DNA of 64,000 nt from Desulfurispira natronophila (GCF_014203025.1 NZ_JACHID010000003.1:62001-126000); one strand, 5' to 3'. Counted from the first letter of the stretch, positions 42,201 to 49,791 are shown. Numbers and translations: made by a program. The notes: generated from the sequence alone by a model not told the origin.

Positions 42201-42965
42201 GATGAAGAGGCTTCACTACAAGCAAGAGAACGAGAGAATGCCAGACTTCTTAAAGAGGAGCATGAAAAAGCGCTCTGCACAGAACCCTTGGAGGAGCTGC
42301 AGGCAAAGCTCAATCAAGTACAGGAAAAACAGAAAGAGCTGCAGCTCGATATTGGAAAAATCAAACAGAAAATCAATGACAACAACTATACGAAGGAGCG
42401 CCAGGCTCAACGCATACAGTTAATCGAAGCAAAAAAACTGGTGTATGATCGCTGGAGTATGCTGCACGATCTGATTGGTTCAGCTGACGGTAAAAAGTTT
42501 CGTAACTTTGCTCAGGGACTTACCTTTGAGATGATGATAGGACACGCAAATCGGCAGCTTGAAAGAATGTCAGATCGCTATCTGCTCGTCCGCGATCTGA
42601 CTGAACCCCTTGAGTTGAATGTGATAGATAACTACCAGGCAGGAGAGGTGCGATCCACCAAGAATCTTTCCGGTGGGGAGAGTTTTATTGTGAGCCTCTC
42701 CCTTGCCTTGGGTCTGTCAAGCATGGCCAGCCAAAATGTTCGAGTGGACTCCCTGTTTCTTGATGAGGGTTTTGGGACTCTGGATGAAGATGCCTTGGAA
42801 ACCGCTCTGGAAACATTGGGAAGCCTGCAGCACGATGGGAAAATCATAGGGGTTATTTCTCATGTTGCCACTCTGAAAGAGCGTATTGGCACGCAGATAC
42901 AGGTAACACCCCAGACTGGCGGCAGGAGCAGCATCAGTGGCCCTGGATGTCGCGCGATAAATTAA
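39279..42965 (+). CDS. sbcC: Exonuclease SbcC (Rad50-type ATPase)
   Basis: SMC-like ATPase partner of SbcD, 1,228 aa. The N-terminal Walker A is ITGPTGAGKSTILDAI; two long coiled-coil arms flank a zinc hook with C600-ALC603 (EPCALCGSKDHPF). The C-terminal head holds the ABC signature KNLSGGESFIVSLSLALGLS and Walker B VDSLFLDEGFGTLDEDAL. Every feature of the family is there at the normal length. Dimers tether DNA ends through the hook and drive SbcD by ATP hydrolysis. It is translated directly with sbcD. No operon partner follows; a 193-bp gap precedes the next gene. Confidence 0.95.
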   Translation: MKILKVRFQNLNSLTGQWEIDLSDPSYSADGIFAITGPTGAGKSTILDAICLALYGCTPRLNKITKSTNEIMSRHTGECYAEVTFEAQQKRYRCHWSQHRARKKASGELQAPKHEIAHADTGEVLETKLREVADKIEKATGMDYERFTRSMLLAQGGFAAFLQAPPDERAPILEQITGTEIYSHISKRVHERRSEERKELDVLQAEIAGMQILSAEEEQHLTASLQGMSQQEVEAGKLAAKHRTAIHWLEGIGRLESTRKSLQQHKSSLQEKKEAFAPQQNRLQLAQQALEFGPVYTRLDELRKAQTHDDTSLNLCRKEHPDLVEKKKRADEAFRVTREKHTQAKDEQLRTQPLINQARELDVIIAQNTQAAEETQKTIASLNKQKIDLESSQSKDIEQLEAYRKQLQELLDQMKSSQKDAELVEQLAGLSSRFDHLKSLHEQHGTKQLEIKESKKQVQVAQSTARQAHHYLQQEQKKLEDQQQKLTTTEHEYQLLLNGQDLNRLRQRETALRMQEHSLIRARELVATAHQLHRELTDLQRQSTEMEHKVKKQQGEFQEAERRQSDLEKEIALLEENLSLLKRIESLEEARKSLKDGEPCALCGSKDHPFASGNIPTPNKAEQELKLARQSKKKLDKDVSVLATQLAELQKDQQYNQRQQDQCTAKIEEGKRHFGEYRQKISTKIHSAFEDQQLAGELLGIQEEYEKELKQLVAQLEHAAMLEKSLVQLRQAHQKISELLSKANQDWNEARHIQEKAESTLQRLQSEESTLHVLYDEYFTSLQKDVEQYGVTLLSMDSVDATKNQLTIRRNNWLDSTRRQQLLDKSILELEKDIRHRQSVIEEKTQECSRNQEVLSGIVTNRDSLRIKRQELLGSKVPDEEEKRLATLLEKSDIDLEKCRQAQNKAHQDLNNLETKIQELEKSASVRMPQISATLQEFTSCIESAGFANEEAFLAACLPEVERSQLIQQAKELSDEEASLQARERENARLLKEEHEKALCTEPLEELQAKLNQVQEKQKELQLDIGKIKQKINDNNYTKERQAQRIQLIEAKKLVYDRWSMLHDLIGSADGKKFRNFAQGLTFEMMIGHANRQLERMSDRYLLVRDLTEPLELNVIDNYQAGEVRSTKNLSGGESFIVSLSLALGLSSMASQNVRVDSLFLDEGFGTLDEDALETALETLGSLQHDGKIIGVISHVATLKERIGTQIQVTPQTGGRSSISGPGCRAIN

Positions 42966-42991
42966 GAGCTTATTGAGTATCTTAAAGCGGC

Positions 42992-43022
42992 CCACAGGCA
43001 ATTGAAAAACCCTCCAGGTGCA
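42992..43022. repeat. 31-bp direct repeat downstream of sbcC
   Basis: CCACAGGCAATTGAAAAA then CCCTCCAGGTGCA, 26 of 31 identical to 37963-37993. Together the copies bracket sbcDC. The unit may be a transcription signal or the trace of an insertion of the sbcDC pair. Confidence 0.5.
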
Positions 43023-43158
43023 ACATACTTACAGGACGGATCAAATGGGCCTGGAGCACACGGCAGTGGCAGACAGATATCATCCAGCATCGTAGACGCA
43101 GGCTTGCAGGGGTCTGCCAGGGCAAGCAAATAGCAGCAGCAAAAAGGAGAGTACTCCC

Positions 43159-44208
43159 ATGGCCATACGCTTCTGGCGTCGCATACGCATAGCCCCCGGT
43201 ATTACCCTGAACCTCAGTAAGCGGGGAGGCTCACTGTCTCTCGGCAGGCGGGGGGCCAGGGTCACCTTTGGCAGACGGGGCAAGCGTGCAACCGTGGGGA
43301 TACCCGGCACAGGGCTCTCCTACTCCCGCCAATACCCCCACGGATCATCTTCGCAAAGAAGCAAGCGCACATCCACAGAAGCTTCCAGACCCGAGCGGAT
43401 AAGCTCAGCAGAGCACCTGAAACTCTCAATTTTGCAGCGTATCTTTACTCCAGCAGCGGAGAAGGCCTTTGTCTATGCTTGTCGTGAGGTTATTGAGGGC
43501 CGCATAGAAGCAGCTCTACCCTGGCTTGAAAAGGCAACGAGCCAGGCTGACGGAGCCTATCTGGCCGGTGCGGTTCACATGAATCTAAAGAATCTCGAGC
43601 AAGCTAGCCGGTGCCTGCAGTCAGCTGCCAGTAATCACACTTCCCTGGGTAAGCTCTTTAGCAAGTATGAGGTGGAGGGTACCGTCTATCTGAGTATCAC
43701 CAACGAAGTATCAGTTCCCATTGAGCCAAACCAGCGGGGCGTGTTGCTGGGACTGGCGGAAATATACCAGCTGCAGCAACGACATGACGAGGCTTTGGAT
43801 ATACTGCAACAGCTACGACAGCTCCATCCTGGCGACCTGGAGATCCGCCTCTCTCTTGCCGAACTTCTCCTGAGTGGCGAATCACCGGAAAAACAAAGCG
43901 CACAGCAGGTTTTTGAGTTGATAGGTGACATCAGCAACGAGAGCGAAATCAACGCCGCTTTAATGCTTTACAAAGGCAGAGCTCTGCGCATACTGGAGCT
44001 TCCCACCGCTGCGCGCAATACCCTGACACCGGCTTTGCGCCGCAAAAAAGACCGCTCAAAAAGGCTGCTTCTGACACTTCGCTATGAACGAGCACTGGTT
44101 TACCAGGAACTGGGACAAAACTCCCGCTACCGCAGCGAGCTGGAAAAGATATACGCCACATCATCTGATTACGCTGATGTGGCCCATCGGCTGGGTATTA
44201 CACTGTGA
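43159..44208 (+). CDS. DUF4236-TPR protein
   Basis: 349 aa. The N-terminal DUF4236 domain (~1-55) reads FWRRIRIAPGITLNLSKRGG ... GRRGKRATVGIPGTGLSYS, the family signature. After a polar linker (~58-85), residues ~90-349 are helical repeats of tetratricopeptide type (AALPWLEKATSQADGAYLAG; LGLAEIYQLQQRHDEALDIL). The role is unknown; TPR parts bind proteins. It forms a unit with the small membrane protein 8 bp downstream. A decayed copy with a large internal deletion lies at 46201-46597. A good AAGGAG ribosome site precedes the ATG. Confidence 0.85.
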   Translation: MAIRFWRRIRIAPGITLNLSKRGGSLSLGRRGARVTFGRRGKRATVGIPGTGLSYSRQYPHGSSSQRSKRTSTEASRPERISSAEHLKLSILQRIFTPAAEKAFVYACREVIEGRIEAALPWLEKATSQADGAYLAGAVHMNLKNLEQASRCLQSAASNHTSLGKLFSKYEVEGTVYLSITNEVSVPIEPNQRGVLLGLAEIYQLQQRHDEALDILQQLRQLHPGDLEIRLSLAELLLSGESPEKQSAQQVFELIGDISNESEINAALMLYKGRALRILELPTAARNTLTPALRRKKDRSKRLLLTLRYERALVYQELGQNSRYRSELEKIYATSSDYADVAHRLGITL

Positions 44209-44216
44209 GGTGAACC

Positions 44217-44483
44217 ATGCATCCCGCCACAAGGAAGATCAAGCGAGCCAGTTGGATCTACGGGCCCATCTGTCTTGTTATTGCTTTGGCCACCGGTATG
44301 GTTTGGGTGCTGCTTTTTATACCGTTGCTGCTTTTCTTCAGCCTGAGCGCAGATGACTTTGCTGAAGAGGAGCTGGAGGAGTATGGTTATGACTTCGATG
44401 AGGATGATGGATGGGGTGGCGACCCTGACCTGGACGAAGATCTTGACTCTTCCGATAATGACTTCGATAACCACAGGCTTTAG
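44217..44483 (+). CDS. Small membrane protein with acidic tail
   Basis: Not recognised, 88 aa. One hydrophobic hairpin or long helix spans residues ~15-43 (IYGPICLVIALATGMVWVLL, then FIPLLLFFSL) after a basic start (HPATRKIKRAS). A strongly acidic C-terminus follows (DDFAEEELEEYGYDFDEDDG, then DPDLDEDLDSSDND). It starts 8 bp after the DUF4236-TPR gene with AGGTGA as ribosome site, so both are probably made together; the acidic tail might bind the basic DUF4236 domain, which is a guess. No copy of it survives in the decayed duplication. Confidence 0.7.
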   Translation: MHPATRKIKRASWIYGPICLVIALATGMVWVLLFIPLLLFFSLSADDFAEEELEEYGYDFDEDDGWGGDPDLDEDLDSSDNDFDNHRL

Positions 44484-44937
44484 TGCGCAAAATATTGCTC
44501 CCGAAAACTTCTGGGCAACCGGTGAAGTGCCTTACCACGCATCAAAACAAAACCCTTTATCATGATAAAGTTTTGAGTGGCTGAAATTAGCGACGTCATC
44601 AATTTACTTTATAAGCCAATCTGCATATCAGCCTAAAAAGTAGGCATTTGTGTCGCCTTTGATCAGATAAAAATCTGAGCAACTTACCAACATGATTTTC
44701 AACAAAATTGTGGATTACTGATTCCACATCCACCCAGAAGAGTGTCACCACTTTGCATTACTGATATGATAGTTCAAGCAGGTTGTGGTGCTGAGCTCGC
44801 AAGTATATATATTACCATAGCTGCACCATTTTTCCTCTTATGTCACCACCACATCTGCTATCATCGAGTTGTTTTTCAATAAGCACTTCTGATTAATCTA
44901 CCGAAGCAAGTAGAGCAACCGCGCATAAGGAGACTGT
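44484..44937. other. Intergenic region with hairpins, no gene
   Basis: Contains a palindrome with core CTTTATCATGATAAAG at 44555-44570, extended by CAAAAC (44548-44553) and GTTTTG (44570-44575), which could end transcription of the 44217 gene. A small hairpin GCCTA-AAAAG-TAGGC lies at 44631-44645. Otherwise AT-rich and without coding text; the ribosome site AAGGAG for the next gene is at its end. Confidence 0.5.
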
Positions 44938-45311
44938 ATGAGTCTCAAAGAGTATTTGCCACCACCGAAGGAACCGCTGTTCTCTCCACTGCAGACAGTG
45001 AGGGCAACGTCAACAGCGCCATTTATGCTCGGCCCCACGTTATGGAAGATGGGCGTCTGGCCTTTCTGATGCGCGAGCGACTCAGCTAAGCCAATATCAG
45101 CTCCAACCCAAAGGCAGCCTACCTGTTCAAGGAAAACGGGCCGGGATATAAGGGCAAGCGCTTGACTCTGACCAAGGTTGATGAGAGCGATGACCAGGAG
45201 CTGGTGGAATCCCTGCGTCGTACCAGCCATGGCAACGAGGATGACGGTATCACACGGATAGTTTACTTTCATGTCACCAAAGAGCTGCCGCTGATTGGCT
45301 CTGGAGAGTAG
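44938..45311 (+). pseudogene. Pyridoxamine 5'-phosphate oxidase-like protein, broken twice
   Basis: A flavin-binding split-barrel protein in ruins. It begins MSLKEY with a good ribosome site, but one base is missing in the run TATTTGCC near 44958, after which the real frame reads FATTEGTAVLSTADSEGNVN then SAIYARPHVMEDGRLAFLMR and ERLS. A TAA stop (45087-45089) follows, and the frame goes on as ANISSNPKAAYLFKENGPGY to VTKELPLIGSGE at 45309. Text like LSTxDxxGxxxxAIYxRPH and NISxNPxAAYLF belongs to the PNPOx family. A second, more reduced copy lies at 47833-48021. Confidence 0.8.
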
Positions 45312-45460
45312 CCCGCTATTAGCATGTCAGCGATACGCTCTTTAATTTTCTGACGCAGTGATGCTGGTTTCCTCACTTCCACCACTATACCCAGCTGCAG
45401 GAGCGAGTGTATTAGCTCTTCTGACTGGCAGGTGTGGAAGGTGAAGTCCCATGAGCCATC
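45269..45460 (-). pseudogene. C-terminal relic of a WYL-type regulator
   Basis: The frame reads DGSWDFTFHTCQSEELIHSL, then LQLGIVVEVRKPASLRQKIK and ERIADMLIAGYSPEP. The stretch (E/S)EELIHSLLQLGIVVEV(R/L)KPxxLRxKI is the end of the WCX part of WYL proteins; compare QLRWWLLGFGDQVEVLAPKTLRQEF in the intact WYL protein at 4730. No start or N-terminal domains are present. It overlaps the 3' end of the broken PNPOx-like gene on the other strand. Confidence 0.5.
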
Positions 45461-45588
45461 TTTTGTTGCGGCCCTCCTTGGGAATCAGGGTGGCCAGGTG
45501 CTCATGGGCTACATCAGTCGTCCAGCAGAATATCCAAGTGAGATTGCAAAGAATATTATGGAAGTGTTCAGGTTTTACTGGTGGTTCT

Positions 45589-45852
45589 TCAGTAATGGTA
45601 ACGGCAGGAGATGATAGTAATCGCCGTGTCATCAACGGCATAGACCAGGCGGTTGGTGTCATCAATGCGGCGGGACCAGAAACCCGTCAAGTTTGCCTTG
45701 AGCGGTTCCGGTTTTCCGATACCAGCAAAAGGCGATCCTTTGGTGTCGTTTATGAGCCTGTTGATCCGCTTCAGTGTCTTCTTATCCTGCGCTTGCCAGT
45801 ACAGATAGTCGCTCCAGGCCTCGTCCGTCCACACCAGCAAGCGGCTACTCAT
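45589..45852 (-). CDS. yoeB: YoeB toxin (mRNA interferase)
   Basis: 87 aa, the usual length. YoeB is a RelE-fold ribosome-dependent mRNA endonuclease. Typical text: LLVWTDEAWSDYLYWQAQDK, then KKTLKRINRLINDTKGSPFAG, GKPEPLKANLTGFWSRRID, and the conserved end TNRLVYAVDDTAITIISCRYHY with the catalytic histidine-tyrosine pair at the C-terminus. Follows yefM with an 8-bp overlap in antitoxin-toxin order. It looks intact. It lies inside a decaying segment, which fits a toxin-antitoxin pair persisting by addiction. Confidence 0.95.
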   Translation of the reverse strand: MSSRLLVWTDEAWSDYLYWQAQDKKTLKRINRLINDTKGSPFAGIGKPEPLKANLTGFWSRRIDDTNRLVYAVDDTAITIISCRYHY

Positions 45853-46099
45853 CCAGTATGTCCCTTGGCGTTACTTTACCCGCTTTATACTGGGCAGTGG
45901 AACGGCTCAAATGTGCGGCATTTTCCGGTGAGCGCAGCAGATGTACCGTTTCCATCAGGCTGTTGTAATAATCAAGCGACATAACAACCGCATCCTCTGA
46001 ATCGCGGCGTGTAATTACCGCCGTGTCTGCGTCGTTGACCACTGAATCCAGCAGCGTCTTCAGGCTATTTCTCGCTTCCGTAAAAGAGACAACCTTCAT
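45845..46099 (-). CDS. yefM: YefM antitoxin
   Basis: 84 aa Phd/YefM-family antitoxin: MKVVSFTEARNSLKTLLDSV, then DADTAVITRRDSEDAVVMSL and DYYNSLMETVHLLRSPENAA, ending in a flexible acidic tail. It binds and neutralises YoeB and represses the operon by binding TGTAC-type palindromes. GGAGG lies 5 nt before the ATG. Its gene and yoeB overlap, so they are translated in a coupled way. Confidence 0.95.
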   Translation of the reverse strand: MKVVSFTEARNSLKTLLDSVVNDADTAVITRRDSEDAVVMSLDYYNSLMETVHLLRSPENAAHLSRSTAQYKAGKVTPRDILDE

Positions 46100-46111
46100 G
46101 TAACCTCCACA

Positions 46112-46158
46112 TGTACGATTTACTGAACAAGTATATATTCAAAGCGTCAAAATGTACA
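46112..46158. promoter_or_regulatory. Possible YefM-YoeB operator
   Basis: TGTAC at 46112-46116 and TGTACA at 46153-46158 flank the stretch upstream of yefM. YefM of E. coli recognises TGTACA-centred palindromes in its own promoter. Only the short core is present here, so this is tentative. Confidence 0.35.
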
Positions 46159-46200
46159 GGAGACCGAACATGTTGGTTCAGCTGGCAGCAGGAAATCTGC

Positions 46201-46597
46201 TCTGGCGTCGCATACGCATAGCCCCCGGCATTATCCTGAACCTCAGCAAGCGGGGCGTACTACTGGGATTGGCGGAAATATATCAGCTGCTGCAAGGACT
46301 TGACGAGGCCTTGGGTATGCTGCAACAGCTCCATCTTGGTGACCTGGAGATCCACCTCTTTCTTACCGAACTTCTCCTGAGTGGCGACTCGCCGGAAAAA
46401 CAAAGCGCACAGCAGGTTGCTGAGTTGATAGGTGACATCAGCAACGAAAGCGAAATCCACGCTGCCTTGATGCTTAGAGCTCTGCACAAGCTGGAGTTTC
46501 CCACCGCTGCGCGTAATACCCTGACTCCGGCTCTTCGCTGCAAAAAAAGACCGCTCGATAAGGCTGCTTCTAGCGCTTCGCTATAAACGGGCACTGT
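46201..46597 (+). pseudogene. Decayed copy of the DUF4236-TPR gene with internal deletion
   Basis: Aligns with the gene at 43159: RRIRIAPGIILNLSKRG joins directly to VLLGLAEIYQLLQGLDEALG. About 510 bp (43217-43730 in the parent) are missing; both break points carry AGCGGGG in the parent, so the loss went through a 7-bp microhomology. Near the end, an A6 run of the parent (GCAAAAAAGACC) is A7 here, which shifts the frame and ends the product early. A 144-aa frame remains (46152-46586), probably not functional. Confidence 0.85.
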
Positions 46598-46679
46598 GGA
46601 TCGGATTATCCATCATTCACATGTTTGCATGCTGGGAGGAGAGAGTTATCGACTGAAGGAAAAACTGAATAGTTGAACG

Positions 46680-46731
46680 AATGGGTGGGTCAAAATTATT
46701 GGCCAAAACTGGGTCAAAAAAATTGGCCATT
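46680..46731. repeat. Short tandem repeat, possible insertion-sequence end
   Basis: TGGGTCAAAATTATTGGCCA is followed by AAACTGGGTCAAAAAAATTG and GCCATTGAC, i.e. two direct copies of TGGGTCAAAA-(A/T)-n-TTGGCCA. Multiple TGGGTCA/TTGGCCA-like repeats are found at the ends of IS21-family elements, so this may be a left-over end. No transposase lies nearby. Confidence 0.3.
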
Positions 46732-46732
46732 G

Positions 46733-46962
46733 ACAACACCCTTGCCACACTTGAAAAGCTGACCCAAGCGAACTCTGAAATTGTTGAAATGACAGGGACG
46801 ATCAATGATATTTCTGAGCAGACAAACCTACTCGCCTTAAATGCAGCTATAGAAGCCGCCCGTGCAGGAGAGCAGTGACCAGGCTAATCAAGCGAAAAAG
46901 AAAGCGGTAAATTAGAACAAGCCAGTGAGGCAGTGAAAAATCAGCTGGCTGCTTTTAAGTTT
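46733..46962 (+). pseudogene. Relic of a chemoreceptor signalling domain
   Basis: Reads [20 protein letters not shown], then [20 protein letters not shown] and AARAGEQ before a stop. That is the tip of the methyl-accepting signalling hairpin ([21 protein letters not shown]). The expected continuation (GFAVVADEVRKLA) is gone; a separate stretch at ~46910-46962 reads LEQASEAVKNQLAAFKF, like a chemoreceptor C-terminus. So an internal part was lost. 46963-47191 shows no gene. Confidence 0.65.
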
Positions 46963-47191
46963 CAAATAAAGGGAGCTAGAGCTCTTAGACGTTGGGTATA
47001 TATAGCACTTTAGTCTGTCATAGTTGACAAAACTACGGATAGGTACAGTGAGTCTCGTGATGCGCCTCACCTTCAGGTAGTGTGATGCAATAGGCCAGGA
47101 GTTTGTGTCTTTCTCTGCCACAGCGCAGTTAACATCTATTTCTTCAGCAAGAAATCCGAATGTGGCTCTTTGTGGTGTTTATGTGGTGTTT

Positions 47192-47606
47192 TTATTCACG
47201 AATGAGTTGAACAAGTTTTTTCATAAGGCTGACAATCTCGGTGTTTTTAACCTGACTTTGCCAGTAGCTCATGAGTAGATTTCGACGCTCTAGAATTTGA
47301 TCTTCGCTGGCTTGGATGTGCCCCATAGACCAGTTGTTAAAATTTCTTTCTTTGAGCGGCACCATTGCAATCAACAAGCAATCACTATGACGTGGATCAT
47401 CAAGTATCTTCAAGTAACTTGACAGTACAGCTTTTTGTGGGCCTTCAATAACCTGTATGAAATAGCCACCACCAGAACAGAGAACGCCCGTAATGTCTTG
47501 TTTTAGATTGTTGGCGCGCGAAACCATCGAGGATGGGACGAAGCTCATCTTCAGTTTGGCTACCTGTCGCGGTACTGATGTATAGTAGTGAGGTTAAGTC
47601 TTGCAT
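47192..47606 (-). pseudogene. BLUF-domain photoreceptor, frameshifted
   Basis: Blue-light sensor using FAD, a single-domain type of ~138 aa if repaired. From ATG 47606 the text is MQDLTSLLYISTATGSQTED, ELRPILDGFA; the frame then changes near 47520 to SRANNLKQDITGVLCSGGGY, FIQVIEGPQKAVLSSYLKIL and DDPRHSDCLLIAMVPLKERN to the end. LxYxSxA, ITGxLxxGGGYFIQVIEG, DPRH and the late NxxMG are BLUF marks. One base change in the run CGCGCGCC would restore it. An in-frame ATG at 47548 gives 118 aa lacking the first beta strand, so it is unlikely to bind flavin. Confidence 0.75.
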
Positions 47607-47832
47607 GCTAGCGCACCATCAATTTAAGAGTCACATTAACTTCTTGCTTTACTCCAGCACCTTCAGGCACTGTCACACCCCTGTATCAAAGGTTCTCACT
47701 CTTCTTACCTTCATCCGACGATGATAGTAAATTACTGGGGGGCTGTTCTGTGCGTAGTGCATTATTTATGCTCAATTATTTTCTAGCACGTTATTTGGCT
47801 AAAGCCGAGGGAGCTGTTTTATACCCTCAGTA

Positions 47833-48021
47833 TAAATCTAAAAGAGTACTTTTTCATCACCGAAGGAACTGCTGTTTTTTCCACTGCAGACAGTGAGTGC
47901 AACGTCAACAGCGCCATTTATGCTCGTCCCCACTAGCCATGGCAACGAAGATGACGGTATCACACGGATAGTTTACTTTCAGTTTACCAAGGAGTTGCCG
48001 CTTGTTGATTCTGGGGAGTAG
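47833..48021 (+). pseudogene. Second copy of the PNPOx-like gene with internal deletion
   Basis: Aligns with 44938-45311: CTAAAAGAGTACTTT.TTC, CACTGCAGACAGTGAG, AACGTCAACAGCGCCATTTA, then a jump from CCCCAC to CAGCCATGGC-like text, followed by GATGACGGTATCACACGGAT to the shared TAG end. About 185 bp are missing relative to the first copy. Offset from the parent (~2.9 kb) agrees with the offset of the DUF4236 copy (~3.03 kb), so both belong to one ancient tandem duplication. The rest of 47607-48173 has no gene. Confidence 0.8.
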
Positions 48022-48173
48022 CAAAAGTCCTAATGTGGAAGCTTTTTGTTGTCCTGGTAAAGCTATCCGCAACCGCTGCAATGCCTATAAGCGTGAACTT
48101 TAGAACCATATGTCTCCAAGGAAGGCCGGGATATGATAGCCTTGGGTCAAGCAGACTTACCAGGTGGGTCAAT

Positions 48174-48614
48174 CTAATTTGCCAGTCTTGATCTTTGTGG
48201 GCGCAGCCCGATAAGATTACGTCGCTTGGCAATATAATAGGGTGAAATACCGGCAGTGATGAGCGCCAACAAGAAGAGATTTCCACCTGGAACATCAATC
48301 AGTACCCGAAATGTCTCTGCTGGCAGCATACCTGCGGCAAAATACCCAAGCCCAAACTCAAGAATGAGCGTCATGACTACCCACTGAGCTCCAATATCCA
48401 TATAGACAGCGGCAGAGTTGTTACCAAAAGAGGGAAGAGTCAGCCAGGCAATGAAATATATGAGCAGCGCCAGAAAGATACCGCTCAGGATCAGGCCGAC
48501 CTTGTCGCCAAGAACTGGCTGCAAGAGTACCTGGCGCAGGATGCCATTCACCACGGCAATGACCGCAATCAAAAACCAGATAAGCGATGCTTTGACAATA
48601 ACTTTTGAGTTCAT
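48174..48614 (-). CDS. Integral membrane protein, four predicted helices
   Basis: Not recognised, 146 aa. Helices at about residues 8-30 (SLIWFLIAVIAVVNGILRQV), 38-60 (VGLILSGIFLALLIYFIAWL), 75-97 (WVVMTLILEFGLGYFAAGML) and 108-125 (GGNLFLLALITAGISPYYIA). No charged catalytic motif. AGGAG lies 5 nt before the ATG. It stands alone, ~210 bp from rsmH, at the border where the repetitive, decayed region gives way to core genes. Function cannot be given. Confidence 0.75.
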   Translation of the reverse strand: MNSKVIVKASLIWFLIAVIAVVNGILRQVLLQPVLGDKVGLILSGIFLALLIYFIAWLTLPSFGNNSAAVYMDIGAQWVVMTLILEFGLGYFAAGMLPAETFRVLIDVPGGNLFLLALITAGISPYYIAKRRNLIGLRPQRSRLAN

Positions 48615-48822
48615 GGTGCTCCTGCGACAGTCAGGGATTGCTGAGTGACTCTATCGTAATAGCAAATCACGAAGTCTGATTCACCCCTTTTAGATCCTCC
48701 GTGCTACAACTCCCACTTCCTGCTGGCCCGATATAGAGGTCTACTCCATAGACGAAGCTTTCCTTAAATAGGAAATTAAGATCCAACGTTCGTAGGTGCT
48801 GAATCTTATTTGGAGAGCGAGA

Positions 48823-49791
48823 TTACTCACCTGTCGCAATATGAGTCCGTTGTGCAACCCGCAATTTGGCACTGCGACTGCGGGGATTGTTTTTCTGTTC
48901 CTGAGCTGTAGCCACAATGGGTTTGCGCGTTATTATTTTTAGTCGCGGTTCATGGTGGCACTGGCACTGCCATACTTCTGGGGGGCAAACACATTTCCGG
49001 CTATGATAGCGGAAAAAATTTTTCACTAAACGGTCCTCCAGTGAGTGGAAAGAGATGACGAGTAAGCGCGCCCCCGGTGCCAGCCAGTCAAGTGTCTGCT
49101 GCAGTGAGTCCTTGATGGCGTCAAGCTCCCCATTCACCTCTATACGTAGAGCCTGAAATGTGCGAGTGGCAGGATGAATGGATTCTCGCTGGTAAAACTT
49201 GGCTACATCACGATGTATTAGGTTAGCCAGCTGTCGGGTGGTCTTGAGTTTCTCCTGTTGACGTTGTGCTACTATGACTCTTGCAATGCGCGCCGCATGC
49301 CGCTCTTGGCCAAATTCACGAATTATGCGAAATAATTCGCTTTCTGGCCATTCATTGACAATATCAAAGGCACTGATGCTCGAGTTTGGATCCATGCGCA
49401 TGTCAAGGGGCCCATCTTGTTGAAAGGAAAACCCGCGCTCCGCTGTGTCCAGTTGGTGAGAGGAGACCCCTAAGTCATACAGTATGGCGTTGACGCTGTT
49501 TGGGGGTAGGCCACGCGAGGAAAGTAATGAAGTTAATTGGCGAAAGTTTCCTGCCAGTGGATCAAATTGATGCAAACGCAATGCTTCACTGGCATGACTA
49601 AGGGCAGCGGGATCTTGATCAATGCCAATAAGTTTGGTGTTGGGGAAGCCCTGTGCTACCAGTTGGGTGTGACCACCTCCGCCCAGAGTGCAATCGACAA
49701 AAACTGTATTGGCTGAAGTGTCAAGGGATGGGCTCAGCTGAGCGATGACCTCATTGGCAAGAACTGGGGTATGAGAAAATGTCTGGCTCAT
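48823..49791 (-). CDS. rsmH: 16S rRNA (cytosine(1402)-N4)-methyltransferase RsmH
   Basis: 322 aa enzyme that methylates N4 of C1402 in the 16S rRNA decoding centre, using SAM. Typical text: HTPVLANEVIAQLSPSL, VFVDCTLGGGGHTQLVAQGF (SAM site), ILYDLGVSSHQLDTAERGFS, PLDMRMDPN, and the C-terminal SFHSLEDRLVKNFFRYHSRK followed by PIVATAQEQKNNPRSRSAKL. Full length and intact. In most bacteria rsmH heads the mra-fts cell-wall cluster; here it follows a J-domain gene with a 4-bp overlap, and no ftsL or ftsI follows, so the cluster is dispersed. Confidence 0.96.
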   Translation of the reverse strand: MSQTFSHTPVLANEVIAQLSPSLDTSANTVFVDCTLGGGGHTQLVAQGFPNTKLIGIDQDPAALSHASEALRLHQFDPLAGNFRQLTSLLSSRGLPPNSVNAILYDLGVSSHQLDTAERGFSFQQDGPLDMRMDPNSSISAFDIVNEWPESELFRIIREFGQERHAARIARVIVAQRQQEKLKTTRQLANLIHRDVAKFYQRESIHPATRTFQALRIEVNGELDAIKDSLQQTLDWLAPGARLLVISFHSLEDRLVKNFFRYHSRKCVCPPEVWQCQCHHEPRLKIITRKPIVATAQEQKNNPRSRSAKLRVAQRTHIATGE

